Source: Swaminathania salitolerans (lineage in GTDB: Bacteria > Pseudomonadota > Alphaproteobacteria > Acetobacterales > Acetobacteraceae). From it: 64,000 nt of DNA. The notes under the pieces were generated by a model, which was not told where the DNA came from, searched no databases, and saw nothing but the letters and a program-made list of their open reading frames with translations. Position numbers and translations under genes: made by a program. The stretch spans positions 664,663 through 728,662 of the forward strand of contig NZ_BJVC01000002.1 in assembly GCF_007988945.1 (NCBI RefSeq). The letters are read 5' to 3'. Below are positions 42,016 through 51,680 of the stretch, piece after piece; the stretch's first letter is position 1; every line of letters begins with the position of its first letter.

Positions 42016-42396
42016 TCAGGATGCAGCCTTGGCCGTGTCGCGGGGACGCTCGGCGATACGGGCCGACTTGCCGCTGCGCTCGCGCAGGTAATACAGCTTC
42101 GCACGACGCACCTTGCCGCGACGGACGACGGTGATCTCCGCAATGCTCGGGGAATAGAGCGGGAAGATACGCTCGACGCCTTCGCCGTTCGAGATCTTGC
42201 GAACGGTGAAGTTGCTGTTCAGACCCTTGTTCGAACGCGCGATCACGACGCCCTCATAAGCCTGGACGCGCTCGCGCGTGCCTTCGACGACGCGCACGCC
42301 GACGCGCACGGTGTCACCGGCCTGGAAATCGGGAACCGCGCGGGCGGTGCTCAGACGCTCGATTTCGCGCGCCTCATACTGCTGGATAATGTTCAT
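42016..42396 (-). CDS. rplS: Ribosomal protein L19
   Basis: Large-subunit protein at the subunit interface. The sequence [15 protein letters not shown], the core [22 protein letters not shown], the segment [18 protein letters not shown], and [32 protein letters not shown] are unmistakable. It is 126 residues with a short alphaproteobacterial tail ending AKAAS. GGGAGAG precedes the ATG. It lies downstream of trmD as in most bacteria. Confidence 0.98.
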   Translation of the reverse strand: MNIIQQYEAREIERLSTARAVPDFQAGDTVRVGVRVVEGTRERVQAYEGVVIARSNKGLNSNFTVRKISNGEGVERIFPLYSPSIAEITVVRRGKVRRAKLYYLRERSGKSARIAERPRDTAKAAS

Positions 42397-42419
42397 GTTA
42401 CTCTCCCAGAATCGAAAAC

Positions 42420-43121
42420 TTATCGGTTGGTCTTGGCTTCAGCATAAGCCGCCCAGAGATCGGGGCGTCTGGTCTGCGTGATCTGACAGGACTGTTCGTG
42501 ACGCCACGCCGCAATCGCCGCATGGTGCCCCGAGAGCAGAACCGGAGGAACGTCCATTCCGTCCCAGCGGGCCGGCTTGGTGTAGTGCGGATATTCGAGC
42601 AGCCCGTTTCCGAAGCTCTCCTCGGCATCGCTGAGCGTGGAGCCCATGACACCGGGCAGAAGCCGGATACAGGAATCGAGCAGCGCATAGGCAGGGATCT
42701 CCCCACCCGACAGCACGAAATCGCCGAGCGAGACCTGCTGAACGTTGCGTCGCTCGAGCACCCGCTCGTCGACACCCTCGAAACGCCCGCACAGCACCAC
42801 CACCCCCTCACCGGAAGCGAGGTCACGCGACTTCGCCTGAGTGAGGCGCGCGCCGCGCGGGGTCGGATAGATGACCGGACGATCCCCGGGCTCTATCGAG
42901 TCCAGCGCCTGCGCGACCACATCGGCCCGAAGCACCATGCCCGCACCGCCCCCGAAAGGCGTGTCGTCCACGGCGCGGTGGCGTCCGCGGCCGAAATCGC
43001 GCAGATCGTGCACGCCCAGCGACCAGATACCGTCCTCGAGCGCCCTTCCCGCCAGGGAAAACCCCAGAGGGCCGGGGAACATGTCCGGAAACAGGGTAAG
43101 AATGTCGGCGTGCCAGGTCAT
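42420..43121 (-). CDS. trmD: tRNA (guanine37-N1)-methyltransferase
   Basis: SPOUT-fold methyltransferase that makes m1G37 and prevents frameshifting. The N-terminus [20 protein letters not shown], the knot segments [34 protein letters not shown] and [20 protein letters not shown], and the C-terminal [20 protein letters not shown] are characteristic. 233 residues. The ATG overlaps the rimM stop (ATGA). Confidence 0.97.
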   Translation of the reverse strand: MTWHADILTLFPDMFPGPLGFSLAGRALEDGIWSLGVHDLRDFGRGRHRAVDDTPFGGGAGMVLRADVVAQALDSIEPGDRPVIYPTPRGARLTQAKSRDLASGEGVVVLCGRFEGVDERVLERRNVQQVSLGDFVLSGGEIPAYALLDSCIRLLPGVMGSTLSDAEESFGNGLLEYPHYTKPARWDGMDVPPVLLSGHHAAIAAWRHEQSCQITQTRRPDLWAAYAEAKTNR

Positions 43122-43702
43122 GACCGCACCGCCACATCGCCCCTGCCCGACAGATCGCCCTCGACTTCCACCTCATGCGGCGGCTCGACGACGATCCTGC
43201 CCTGATCGAACAGGATCTCGGGCACGCAGATCCGGGTGAAGGGAACGATCAGATCCTGACCTTTCCTCTCCGGCGCCGCGGCCGCGATCTCCAGACTGAC
43301 ACCCGCGCCGTAATCGTGAACGACCGCGACCGTACCCAGCACCTTGCCCTCTCGGGTCTCGGCGCGCAGTCCGATCAGGTCGGCATGATAGAACTCGTCC
43401 TCATCCGTGTCGGGCAGGCGATCCCGCGCGACATAGAGTCTGAGATTCACGAGACGCGATGCTTCATCCCGATCGGCGATGGCGCGACCCGTCGCGTCGA
43501 AAAGACGCGCGATGCCGTGCCCCTGCCACTCCACCCGCCAGACGACGCCGCGCTCGTCATGCAGCGCGCCGATTTCCTCGACCGAGGCCGGATCGTCGGT
43601 TGCCGCAAAAAGATGAACGAGCCCCTTCACGCCATGGGGCCTGCCCACGGTCGCGACCAGAATATCTTTCGATACGTCCGAAGAGGCGTTGCCGGTCGTC
43701 AT
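43118..43702 (-). CDS. rimM: 16S rRNA processing protein RimM
   Basis: Assists maturation of the 30S head. The N-terminal RimM domain starts [20 protein letters not shown] and the C-terminal PRC-barrel includes [20 protein letters not shown] and [12 protein letters not shown]. 194 residues with a short extra C-terminal tail. It is placed between rpsP and trmD, the canonical order, and overlaps trmD. Confidence 0.95.
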   Translation of the reverse strand: MTTGNASSDVSKDILVATVGRPHGVKGLVHLFAATDDPASVEEIGALHDERGVVWRVEWQGHGIARLFDATGRAIADRDEASRLVNLRLYVARDRLPDTDEDEFYHADLIGLRAETREGKVLGTVAVVHDYGAGVSLEIAAAAPERKGQDLIVPFTRICVPEILFDQGRIVVEPPHEVEVEGDLSGRGDVAVRS

Positions 43703-43733
43703 GGAATGCTGAAGCCTGTCCCTGTTCTATGGC

Positions 43734-44069
43734 TCAGGCTGCGGCCTTGGCAGCTGCACGCTCCTGCGCACGCTTCTTCGGCGCGGACTGCTTCGGCTGC
43801 TCGTTCCAGACGGGCTTCTCAATCAGGCCGGCATTGCCGAGGAAACGGGCAACGCGGTCGGTCGCGAGCGCGCCGTTCGACAGCCAGTGCTTGATACGCT
43901 CGTCGTTCAGACGGATGCGGTCGGCATGATCGGAAGGCAGCATCGGGTTATAGGCGCCGACCTTCTCGATGAAACGACCGTCGCGGGGGCTGCGGCTGTC
44001 GGCAATCACGATGTGATAGTACGGACGCTTCTTGGCACCTGCGCGGGAAAGGCGGATCTTGAGGCTCAT
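43734..44069 (-). CDS. rpsP: Ribosomal protein S16
   Basis: Small-subunit assembly protein. [40 protein letters not shown] and the segment around [20 protein letters not shown] identify it. 111 residues including an Ala/Lys-rich tail ([14 protein letters not shown]) common in alphaproteobacteria. CAGGAG precedes the ATG. Confidence 0.98.
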   Translation of the reverse strand: MSLKIRLSRAGAKKRPYYHIVIADSRSPRDGRFIEKVGAYNPMLPSDHADRIRLNDERIKHWLSNGALATDRVARFLGNAGLIEKPVWNEQPKQSAPKKRAQERAAAKAAA

Positions 44070-44119
44070 GAATACACTCCTGAGAAACGGAAAAACGTAA
44101 AAACCATGCGTGTGAGGTT

Positions 44120-45520
44120 TCAGCGGCGATTCATGCCGCCGAAGCCTCCGCCGGGCCGTCCGCCGGGACCACCGCCCGACATGAGACCGGAAAGCATCTG
44201 CTTCATCCCACCGAGGCCCATCTTGCTGATGCGCTTCATGACGGTGGACATGTCGTCGAACTGCTTGAGCAGTTTGTTGACCTCCTGAACCGTCGTGCCG
44301 GAACCGGCAGCGATACGCTTCTTGCGGGAGGCCTTGATGATCGAGGGCGTCTTGCGCTCATTCTTCGTCATCGAGGAAATGATGGCCTGGTGACGCTTGA
44401 AGATGGTCGTGTCGAGTTCCTGGTCACCCAGCTTGTCCTTGAGCTTTCCCATACCCGGCAACATGCCCAGAATACCCGAGATCGAACCCATCTTGCCGAT
44501 CTGTCGAAGCTGGGAGGCATAGTCGTCGAGATCGAACTTGCCCGACATCATCTTCTTGGCGACGCGCTCGCTCTCTTCGTGATCGAGCGTCTCGCTGGCC
44601 TTCTCGACCAGCCCCGCGATATCGCCGAGACCCAGAATACGCCCGGCGACGCGCTCGGGGTAGAAATCGTCCAGCGCCTCGAGCTTTTCGCCCAGACCCA
44701 CCAGCTTGATCGGGGCCCCGGTAATGGCGCGCATCGAGAGCGCCGCACCGCCTCGCGCATCGCCATCCATACGCGTCATCACGACACCGGTGATGCCCAC
44801 CGCCTCGTTGAAGCGTTGCGCCGTGTTCACCGCGTCCTGACCCGTCATGGCATCGACCACAAGCAGGGTCTCGGCCGGGTTGGTCGCGTCGCGAACCTCG
44901 CGCACCTCCTGCATCAGCGCTTCGTCGATAGACAGACGACCCGCCGTATCGAGGATGACGACGTCATATCCTTCGCGACGCCCGGTTTCGAGCGCACGCC
45001 TTGCGATCTCTACCGGCTGTTGCCCGGCCACGATCGGCAGCGAGCCGACGCCCACGCGCTCGGCAAGCTGCTGCAGCTGGAGCTGGGCGGCGGGGCGCTG
45101 CACGTCGAGCGAGGCCAGAAGCACGCGCTTGCGCTCGCGGGTCAGAAGACGCAGGGCGATCTTGCCCGAGGTCGTGGTCTTGCCCGAACCCTGCAGGCCG
45201 ACCATGAGCACGGGCACGGGGGCGGCGGCAGCGAGATTCAGCGGAACGTTGCCCGCACCGCCCAGCGCCTCGATCAGGGCATCGTTGACGATCTTCGCGA
45301 CGGCCTGACCGGGAGAAATGCTCTCGAGAACCTCGGACCCGACCGAGTTTTCCTTGACCTTGTTGACGAAGTCGCGAACCACGGGAAGCGCAACGTCGGC
45401 ATCCAGCATGGCCAGACGCACTTCGCGCATGGCTTCGGCGACATCGGCCTCGGACAGTCTGCCGCGCTTGGAAAGACCCTCAAATACACCGGAAAGCTTG
45501 CCAGAAAGCGTGTCGAACAC
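44120..45520 (-). CDS. ffh: Signal recognition particle protein Ffh
   Basis: GTPase that binds signal peptides of nascent membrane proteins together with 4.5S RNA. The NG domain shows the G1 loop [51 protein letters not shown] and [14 protein letters not shown]. The M domain is Met-rich and ends in a Gly-rich tail ([18 protein letters not shown]). 466 residues. The start codon is GTG. It is the first gene of the minus-strand run ending at the aminotransferases. A strong hairpin lies 27 bases upstream. Confidence 0.97.
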   Translation of the reverse strand: MFDTLSGKLSGVFEGLSKRGRLSEADVAEAMREVRLAMLDADVALPVVRDFVNKVKENSVGSEVLESISPGQAVAKIVNDALIEALGGAGNVPLNLAAAAPVPVLMVGLQGSGKTTTSGKIALRLLTRERKRVLLASLDVQRPAAQLQLQQLAERVGVGSLPIVAGQQPVEIARRALETGRREGYDVVILDTAGRLSIDEALMQEVREVRDATNPAETLLVVDAMTGQDAVNTAQRFNEAVGITGVVMTRMDGDARGGAALSMRAITGAPIKLVGLGEKLEALDDFYPERVAGRILGLGDIAGLVEKASETLDHEESERVAKKMMSGKFDLDDYASQLRQIGKMGSISGILGMLPGMGKLKDKLGDQELDTTIFKRHQAIISSMTKNERKTPSIIKASRKKRIAAGSGTTVQEVNKLLKQFDDMSTVMKRISKMGLGGMKQMLSGLMSGGGPGGRPGGGFGGMNRR

Positions 45521-45546
45521 AGGATACCCTTATACGCAGCAGAAAT

Positions 45547-45578
45547 ACGCCACTGCGCGAGCCTTCGCGAGGTGGCGT
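45547..45578 (-). terminator. Strong hairpin between the Spy-like gene and ffh
   Basis: ACGCCAC and GTGGCGT pair on the outside and CGCGA with TCGCG inside, a stem of about 12 pairs with one internal mismatch step. On the minus strand it is followed by ATTTC. It could end transcription from the Spy-like gene or act in the ffh leader. A TATAAG box lies just beyond it, at 45529-45534 on the minus strand. Confidence 0.5.
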
Positions 45579-45755
45579 TTCAAATCCAGTGCCGTGGCTA
45601 AAGGGCGAGACCGATAAAGTCAAGGCGAAAGGCGTGGAGCCGATACGATCGCGTTCCACCCCGCCACCGGAACCCGCGCCCTCCACCCCTCTCCCGGCAG
45701 GATACCGGCGCAGTCCCTGCCAGAGAGCAGGTCACGCCGGGAGGGGAGGACGCGA

Positions 45756-46340
45756 TTACAGGTCGCCCTCTCCCCCCTTCTCCGCATCGTCCTTCCCAAC
45801 ATCGTCCTTCCCGGCATCGCCTTTCCCCGCAGCCATACCGTCACGATGCGGCCTGAGCAGATCGTGGATCTGGCTTTCGAGCGCGATCAGCTTTTCACGG
45901 GTTACGCGCGCCTTGTCGCGCTGCTCCGGGGTCAGGACGTCATGGATACGTACCGCATCCTCGGCCATCGCCGCATCCTGCTTCGCATCCAGAGCCTCCT
46001 TCTGGCGGAGAAGACCGGCGAACTTCGTCTTGTCCACGGCGCCCGCAGACAGAAGCAGCCCCTCGATCTGCCGGTCGATATCCCGATGCTGCTGCATGGC
46101 GGCGCGACGCTCTGCGCGTCCCGCATGCAGGATCGCATGGATCTTCTCGTGCTGTGCTTTCGTGAGACCGACATTGCGCAGGAGCCCCATCAGCGGCGGC
46201 GGCATCATGGGGCCATGGCCCGGATGCATGCCCGGATGCATAGCCGACCCGACGGGAGCGGGAGGCTGGGCCTCTGCGACCGCCACCAGCGATGGCATGG
46301 CCGCGAGGGACAACAGGATGAACGTTTTTCTGGAAATCAT
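45756..46340 (-). CDS. Spy/CpxP-like periplasmic protein (LTXXQ type)
   Basis: A 194-residue secreted helical protein. A signal peptide (to about residue 24, AVAEAQ) is followed by a Met/His/Pro-rich segment (MHPGMHPGHGPMMPP), then two LTxxQ motifs (LTKAQHEKIHAIL and LTPEQRDKARV) that define the Spy/CpxP/CnrX group of envelope stress chaperones and metal sensors. The C-terminal tail repeats GKxD-type units (GKGDAGKDDVGKDDAEKGG). The His/Met-rich start suggests metal binding. No cpxAR-type genes are adjacent. Confidence 0.83.
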   Translation of the reverse strand: MISRKTFILLSLAAMPSLVAVAEAQPPAPVGSAMHPGMHPGHGPMMPPPLMGLLRNVGLTKAQHEKIHAILHAGRAERRAAMQQHRDIDRQIEGLLLSAGAVDKTKFAGLLRQKEALDAKQDAAMAEDAVRIHDVLTPEQRDKARVTREKLIALESQIHDLLRPHRDGMAAGKGDAGKDDVGKDDAEKGGEGDL

Positions 46341-46914
46341 GCGCGTGTTCTTCCCTGATGATGTGAAGACATCGGAAGAGATGTCCTTGTCCCCGATCTA
46401 GCAAGAAGAGAGGCCGTAAACAGGTTCAAAAGACTACAGAGTGTATAGCCTGTAACAGAGACCGGTATCCCGCGCGACGCACACGCCCCCGGCGGGACGG
46501 GCAGCGTCAGGAATAACACGATCATGTGAAATATCGTTCATTTCGTTGTTAATCTACGGAAAGGATGAGACGCTCGGCTGTGTCTTCTCCCGATCGGAAG
46601 AATGCCGGATGCTTTCCACCCCGCACGCCTCGCTCCACTGCTTCCCTCCCACCCATGTCACCGGTGCAGATACGGTCATGGCCGGGGCGCAGATAAAGGA
46701 AGGGACAGGGAGGCATACCGACGAGACCGTCGCCGCCCGCTGTTACAATCCGGCCCGGCGCGAGCCCACCTCCGGAAAGCAGAACCCTGCTGGCCCCGCG
46801 CCTGCGTTCCCGCCTTCTGGCCTCCCGGGACATTTCCTCCCGCACGACCTCTCCCGGCAGCATCCCTTTCACATTTCATTTCAAGGCATGCTGCACCTCA
46901 AGGATAGTCTCTCA
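46341..46914. other. Divergent intergenic stretch before the sugar-binding protein
   Basis: About 570 bases. The frame of the downstream gene is open back to 46546, but the 123 extra codons show no conserved or signal-like sequence, so they are read as untranslated. The segment around 46520-46560 is AT-rich and probably holds the promoters for one or both divergent genes, but no clear -35/-10 pair was found. Confidence 0.4.
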
Positions 46915-48234
46915 ATGAAAGCCTCCCTTCTTCTCACGGGTGTTTCACTCGGTCTCGGTCTCGCCTCTCTGGCTTCGGCCCGTGCCGACACGACCCTGAC
47001 CATCGCGACGGTCAACAACGTCCAGATGATCGAAATGCGCAAGCTCTCGCATGTGTTCGAGGCGGCGCATCCCGATATCCATCTGCGTTGGGTAACCCTC
47101 GAGGAAAACGTGCTGCGCCAGCGGGTCACGACCGATATCGCCACCCATGCAGGCCAGTTCGATATCCTGACCATAGGCAATTACGAGGTTCCGCTCTGGG
47201 CCAAACAGGGCTGGCTTTACAAATTCGACAAGATCCCGGCCTCTTACGATCTTGCCGATATCATCGCGCCCGTGCGGGAGAGCGTCTCCTACCAGGGAAG
47301 CGTCTATGCCCTCCCCTTCTATGCCGAGAGCGTCATGACGTTCTATCGCAAGGATCTTTTCGCGAAGGCCGGGCTGACCATGCCCGACACCCCGACTTAC
47401 GAGCAGATCGCGGATTTTGCCGCCAAGACGACAGACAAGGCCAGCGACACCTACGGAATATGCCTGAGAGGAAAGCCGGGCTGGGGCGAGAATATCACCA
47501 TCGTCACGGCAATGGTGACCGGCTTCGGAGGACAGTGGTTCGATATGCACTGGAAGCCGATGCTAACCGCACCCGCATGGCACGAGGCGATTACCTATTA
47601 CGCCTCGCTCATGAAGAAATATGGCCCACCCGGTGCGAGCGCGAACGGGTTCAACGAAAACCTCTCGCTGTTCGCCACCGGTCATTGTGCGATCTGGATC
47701 GACGCGACGAGCGCGGCCGGTACCGTATTCGACCCCAAGCAGAGCAGCGTTGCCGACAAGGTCGGTTTCGCTTCCCTTCCGACAGGGAGCTTCAAAGGGG
47801 GGCCGACCTGGCTCTGGTCATGGAATCTCGCCATACCGGCCTCCTCTAGCCATGCTGAGGCCGCAAGCAGCTTCATCCAGTGGGCAACCTCGAAGGATTA
47901 CATCCAGCTCGTCGCCAGAACCGATGGCTGGGTCAACATTCCTCCGGGAACACGCAGCTCGTCCTATCAGTCGCCGGCCTATCAGAAGGTCGCCCCCTTC
48001 TCCTCTTTCGTGCTCAAGGCCATCGAGACCTCGAATCCCTCGGGCAAGACCGCCCAGCCGCGCCCCTATATCGGCGCGCAATTCGTCGATATCACGCCAT
48101 TCCAGGGCATTGGCACCCAGGTCGGACAGACCATCGCATCCATTCTGGCCGGGTCTCTCAGCGTCGATGCCGGGCTCGCTTCCGCCAATGCGGCAACCAA
48201 CCGCATGATCCGTCAGGCAGGCTATCAGAAATGA
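46915..48234 (+). CDS. Family-1 ABC sugar-binding protein (SmoE/MalE-like)
   Basis: Periplasmic solute-binding protein of 439 residues. A signal peptide (MKASLLLTGVSLGLGLASLA to about residue 23) is followed by ADTTLTIATVNNVQMIEMRK and the family segment HAGQFDILTIGNYEVPLWAK. It resembles the polyol/sugar binding proteins of the SmoE group. The ATG at 46915 starts the signal peptide; AAGGA lies 12 bases upstream. Normally two permease genes and an ATPase gene follow, but here the next gene is a GH13 glucosidase after a strong hairpin. The permeases must be elsewhere or lost. Substrate is inferred as a sugar or sugar alcohol. Confidence 0.88.
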   Translation: MKASLLLTGVSLGLGLASLASARADTTLTIATVNNVQMIEMRKLSHVFEAAHPDIHLRWVTLEENVLRQRVTTDIATHAGQFDILTIGNYEVPLWAKQGWLYKFDKIPASYDLADIIAPVRESVSYQGSVYALPFYAESVMTFYRKDLFAKAGLTMPDTPTYEQIADFAAKTTDKASDTYGICLRGKPGWGENITIVTAMVTGFGGQWFDMHWKPMLTAPAWHEAITYYASLMKKYGPPGASANGFNENLSLFATGHCAIWIDATSAAGTVFDPKQSSVADKVGFASLPTGSFKGGPTWLWSWNLAIPASSSHAEAASSFIQWATSKDYIQLVARTDGWVNIPPGTRSSSYQSPAYQKVAPFSSFVLKAIETSNPSGKTAQPRPYIGAQFVDITPFQGIGTQVGQTIASILAGSLSVDAGLASANAATNRMIRQAGYQK

Positions 48235-48261
48235 GCCTCGCCGGTGCGGGACGAGGTTGCC

Positions 48262-48286
48262 CCCGGCGGGTCGATGTCCCGCCGGG
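48262..48286. terminator. Perfect 9-pair GC hairpin between binding protein and glucosidase
   Basis: CCCGGCGGG and CCCGCCGGG flank a 7-base loop, 28 bases past the binding-protein stop. No T-run follows. It may be a terminator or an mRNA-stabilising stem that lets the first gene be expressed more than the second. Confidence 0.55.
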
Positions 48287-48397
48287 ACCTGGGTTCCGTT
48301 CGTTCCGCACCGTCGCTGCGACAACATATCGTGACTGCGACAACCCTCCGGTCCGCCCGGTGTTTTCCTGCCTCCCACATCATGGAAAGCACCGGCG

Positions 48398-50077
48398 ATG
48401 CCACAGAACGATCCAGATCACATCTGGTGGAAAGATGCCGTCATCTACCAGATCTATCCGCGCTCCTTCGCCGATGCACGCGGTGACGGTATCGGCGATC
48501 TTCCCGGCATCATCGCCCATATCGACTATCTTTCGCGGCTCGGCGTGGATGCGCTGTGGATCTCGCCCTGCTTCCAGTCGCCGCAGGGCGATGCGGGATA
48601 CGATATTTCGGATTACCGGAAGATCGATCCGATTTTCGGCACGGTCGCCGATTACGAAACCCTGATCGCGGAGGCGCATGATCGCGGGCTGCGCGTCATC
48701 GCCGATATGGTGCCCAACCATACCTCGGACCAGCATGCGTGGTTTCGTGAGGCCCTTGCCTCCCCTCCCGGCAGCGCGGCACGCGCGCGCTACATGTTCC
48801 GCGACGGCTCGGGCGCGCAAGGCGACACGCCGCCCAATAACTGGCAGAGCGTGTTCGGCGGCCCCGCCTGGACCCGTGAGGCTCCGCGCGAGGATGGGCT
48901 GCCCCGGCAATGGTATCTGCATCTGTTCGATTCCTGCCAGCCGGACCTCAACTGGGAGAATCCCGAGGTCCGCGAAGAGTTCGAGTCGGTCCTGCGGTTC
49001 TGGCTCGATCGCGGTGTCGATGGTTTCCGGATCGATGTCGCCCATGGCCTCATCAAGGAAAAGGGGCTCCCTCCCTATACGGAACGCGCCACCATGGTCG
49101 GCGATGACGAGGACAAGACGCCGAGCGATGCCCCGATGTGGGACCGGGACGGCGTACACGAGATCTATCGCAGCTGGCACGCCTTGCTGGCATCCTATCC
49201 GGGAGACCGGATGCTGGTGGCCGAAGCCTGGGTCAAACCCCTGTCGCGTCTGGCGCGGTATGTGCGTCCGGACGAGATGCAGCAGACATTCAATTTCGAT
49301 TATCTGCTCTGCCGCTGGAACGCGAAACGCTATCGCAAGGTGATCGCGGAGTCTCTCGAGGCAATGCATGACGTGGGCGCCATTACCGCCTGGGTCATGT
49401 CCAATCATGATTCCGTACGTCATGCCTCGCGTCTTGGCCTGAAAGACGCCGGTGCCCGCCCCCAGGGGATCGATGCGGCGCATGAACAGCCCGATGAGGC
49501 GCTCGGCCTGCGTCGCGCCAGAGCCGTCATCTTCATGACCCTCGCCCTGCCGGGGTCGGTCACGCTCTATCAGGGCGAGGAGCTCGGCCTGCCCGATCAC
49601 ACCACGCTGGAGAAGCGCTATCGTCAGGATCCCGCCTTCTTCCGGACGGATGGCGAGGAGATCGGTCGGGACGGATGTCGCATCCCCCTCCCCTGGACGG
49701 CAGAAGGCGGCTCGCTCGGGTTCAACGAGACAGGCAAGCTCTGGCTTCCCCAGCCGGAGCATTATGCGCGCTATGCCGTATCGGTGCAGGAAGACGATCC
49801 CGACTCGACCCTCGCCCTCTACCGCGCCCTGCTGCGGGAGCGGAAGGCATTCGCGCTCGGTATGGGAGAGCTCGTCTGGATGGATGCGGCGTCGGGTGAG
49901 GCGTTCCCGGACAGCGTCATCAGCTTTCGCAACGGGCCGATCCAGATGGTGCTCAATTGCGGGGACGAAGAGGTGCCTCTCCCCGACGGTGAAATCCTGC
50001 TGTCGAGCTGCGCGATCGGGACCCCAGGCAGGCTCCCCGGCAATGCAGCTGTCTGGATAAGGACCGGAGAGTCCTGA
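48398..50077 (+). CDS. GH13 alpha-glucosidase family enzyme
   Basis: Cytoplasmic glycoside hydrolase of 559 residues without signal peptide, probably an oligo-1,6- or alpha-glucosidase (GH13_23/31-like). The catalytic nucleophile is Asp213 in DGFRIDVAHG, the acid/base Glu276 in LVAEAW, and the third carboxylate Asp338 in SNHD. The N-terminus WWKDAVIYQIYPRSFADARG and DMVPNHTSDQHAWF are standard. It would hydrolyse short alpha-glucosides after uptake. It follows the sugar-binding protein on the same strand, so the two may handle the same sugar, though this is unproven. Confidence 0.93.
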   Translation: MPQNDPDHIWWKDAVIYQIYPRSFADARGDGIGDLPGIIAHIDYLSRLGVDALWISPCFQSPQGDAGYDISDYRKIDPIFGTVADYETLIAEAHDRGLRVIADMVPNHTSDQHAWFREALASPPGSAARARYMFRDGSGAQGDTPPNNWQSVFGGPAWTREAPREDGLPRQWYLHLFDSCQPDLNWENPEVREEFESVLRFWLDRGVDGFRIDVAHGLIKEKGLPPYTERATMVGDDEDKTPSDAPMWDRDGVHEIYRSWHALLASYPGDRMLVAEAWVKPLSRLARYVRPDEMQQTFNFDYLLCRWNAKRYRKVIAESLEAMHDVGAITAWVMSNHDSVRHASRLGLKDAGARPQGIDAAHEQPDEALGLRRARAVIFMTLALPGSVTLYQGEELGLPDHTTLEKRYRQDPAFFRTDGEEIGRDGCRIPLPWTAEGGSLGFNETGKLWLPQPEHYARYAVSVQEDDPDSTLALYRALLRERKAFALGMGELVWMDAASGEAFPDSVISFRNGPIQMVLNCGDEEVPLPDGEILLSSCAIGTPGRLPGNAAVWIRTGES

Positions 50078-50132
50078 CGGGGCACCGGGCTTCCTCCGGG
50101 GCAGTGCCAGAACCGGCTCCCCTGTCCGGGCC

Positions 50133-51680
50133 CTATCCGGGCTCGGACGGGAAGGAGCCGGGATCCGGTTCACGATCCGGCCCGGGCGACGGCGCGGCAT
50201 CACGATCGCTCTCGAGCCAGTCACGCGCCGCGATCAGCTCGCGTGCGAAACGCGCCTCTTCTTCCTGCGCTCTCTGCGCGTCAGGCAGCCGCAGGAGATA
50301 GGAAGGATGCACCGTGGCCAGGCTCGGCGGCCGCTGCGCGGTGGCATCACGAACGCGGCCCCGCACGGAACCGAGGCGCGCAGACGGCCCCTCGAGCGTC
50401 TGCAAGGCGGTCGCCCCCAGCGTCACGATGAGGCGTGGCCTGACAAGGGCGATCTCCTGCTGCAACCAGGGCGAGCAGGCGACGAGTTCCGTGCGTCCCG
50501 GCGTCTGATGGATACGACGACGCCCCTTCGAGACGAATTTGAAATGCTTGACCGCATTCGTGAGATAGACGCTCTCCCGCGCGATGCCGACCCGCTCGAG
50601 CACACGATCGAGAACGGCGCCCGCCGGACCGACGAACGGCGTGCCGTGCAGATCCTCCTGATCGCCCGGCTGTTCACCGATCATCATCAGTGCCGCGCCC
50701 GCAGGTCCCGCACCGGGCACGACCTGGGTCGCATGGCGGCAGAGATCGCAACGATCGCACCCGCGCAGGGCAGCAGCCAGAGCCGGCAACCCCTCCAAGC
50801 CCTCGACACGGGCATGTTCTTCCGCCTTGCGACGCGACCATTCCGCCTGGTGACGCGCATGGAATGCGGGGATTTCGCCTCGCGCTGCGGAGTCCTCGGC
50901 CTGTTGCGCCGCCATCGCGGCAACGCGCTTCCCCGCATCGGCAAGCATGGTCGGAATGAGACGCGTCTCCGGCAGGTTCTTCCAGTATCTGACAGGCATC
51001 TCGGATCTCATGGCCTTCGTCTTGATCCGGGCCGGATTGAAGATGGACTGGTAATAGCGATGCCATAAACCCTCGACATCGTCGGTGAGCTCGGGCGCCT
51101 CGCGCGGTTCGGAATCGCGCGTGATCCTGCCGTCGCACGCCGCAATCGCACCGATCGGGGTGAGAATGAGCCAGTCCATGTCCGAGAAGCGCTCTGCAAA
51201 GAAAGGCGCGACCGTCTCGAGAATGAAATGCTCCGGCTCGAACCAGGCGATGAAACGGCGCCGCGTCGAAGCATCGTCCACGACCTCGCGGAAACGCAGG
51301 AACGCCTTCATCTTGTGGGCGTCGCGGCGGATCTGGCGGTCCATCTGCGTGGCTTGGCGTATATCCGGATCCGTCGCGATCGCCGGCAGATGAGGTTCCT
51401 GCTGGCTACGCCACAGGATGCGATAGGCGAGCGCGAAACGTTCGGGATCGCTATGCCGCAGGATGGATTCCAGCAGAACCAGACACGGTCTGGTAATATG
51501 GCCGACAGCCTCACCCACAGGGGAAAGCGGCGCGTCCTCTTCGGGAAAGAGCTCGGCCTGTTCTGCGCCCTGCACCTGCCAGACGACGTCGCCGGGGGCA
51601 AGCCCCGCCTGCAAGGCGGCGCGCGCACGGTCGCGCCAGACCGGAAATCCGGCATCGGCTGGCAGAAGGATACGCTTCAC
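50133..51680 (-). CDS. DUF4130-UdgX fusion (uracil-DNA glycosylase family)
   Basis: A 515-residue two-part protein. The N-terminal half (about residues 85-245) is the DUF4130 domain found with radical-SAM DNA repair proteins. The C-terminal half (about 300-485) is a family-4-like uracil-DNA glycosylase with GEQPGDQED at 335-343 and the insert SKGRRRIHQTPGRTE. The insert carries the UdgX-type His (His391), which in Mycobacterium UdgX forms a covalent bond to the abasic DNA. Cluster cysteines C308, C311 or C314 and C402 fit the Fe-S site. The start codon is GTG and overlaps the radical-SAM stop by four bases, so the two are one unit. Confidence 0.9.
   Translation of the reverse strand: MKRILLPADAGFPVWRDRARAALQAGLAPGDVVWQVQGAEQAELFPEEDAPLSPVGEAVGHITRPCLVLLESILRHSDPERFALAYRILWRSQQEPHLPAIATDPDIRQATQMDRQIRRDAHKMKAFLRFREVVDDASTRRRFIAWFEPEHFILETVAPFFAERFSDMDWLILTPIGAIAACDGRITRDSEPREAPELTDDVEGLWHRYYQSIFNPARIKTKAMRSEMPVRYWKNLPETRLIPTMLADAGKRVAAMAAQQAEDSAARGEIPAFHARHQAEWSRRKAEEHARVEGLEGLPALAAALRGCDRCDLCRHATQVVPGAGPAGAALMMIGEQPGDQEDLHGTPFVGPAGAVLDRVLERVGIARESVYLTNAVKHFKFVSKGRRRIHQTPGRTELVACSPWLQQEIALVRPRLIVTLGATALQTLEGPSARLGSVRGRVRDATAQRPPSLATVHPSYLLRLPDAQRAQEEEARFARELIAARDWLESDRDAAPSPGPDREPDPGSFPSEPG

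Noticed and set aside
46546..46914. 123-codon N-terminal extension of the sugar-binding protein
   Set aside because: A proper signal peptide starts at 46915, and an extension would bury it.
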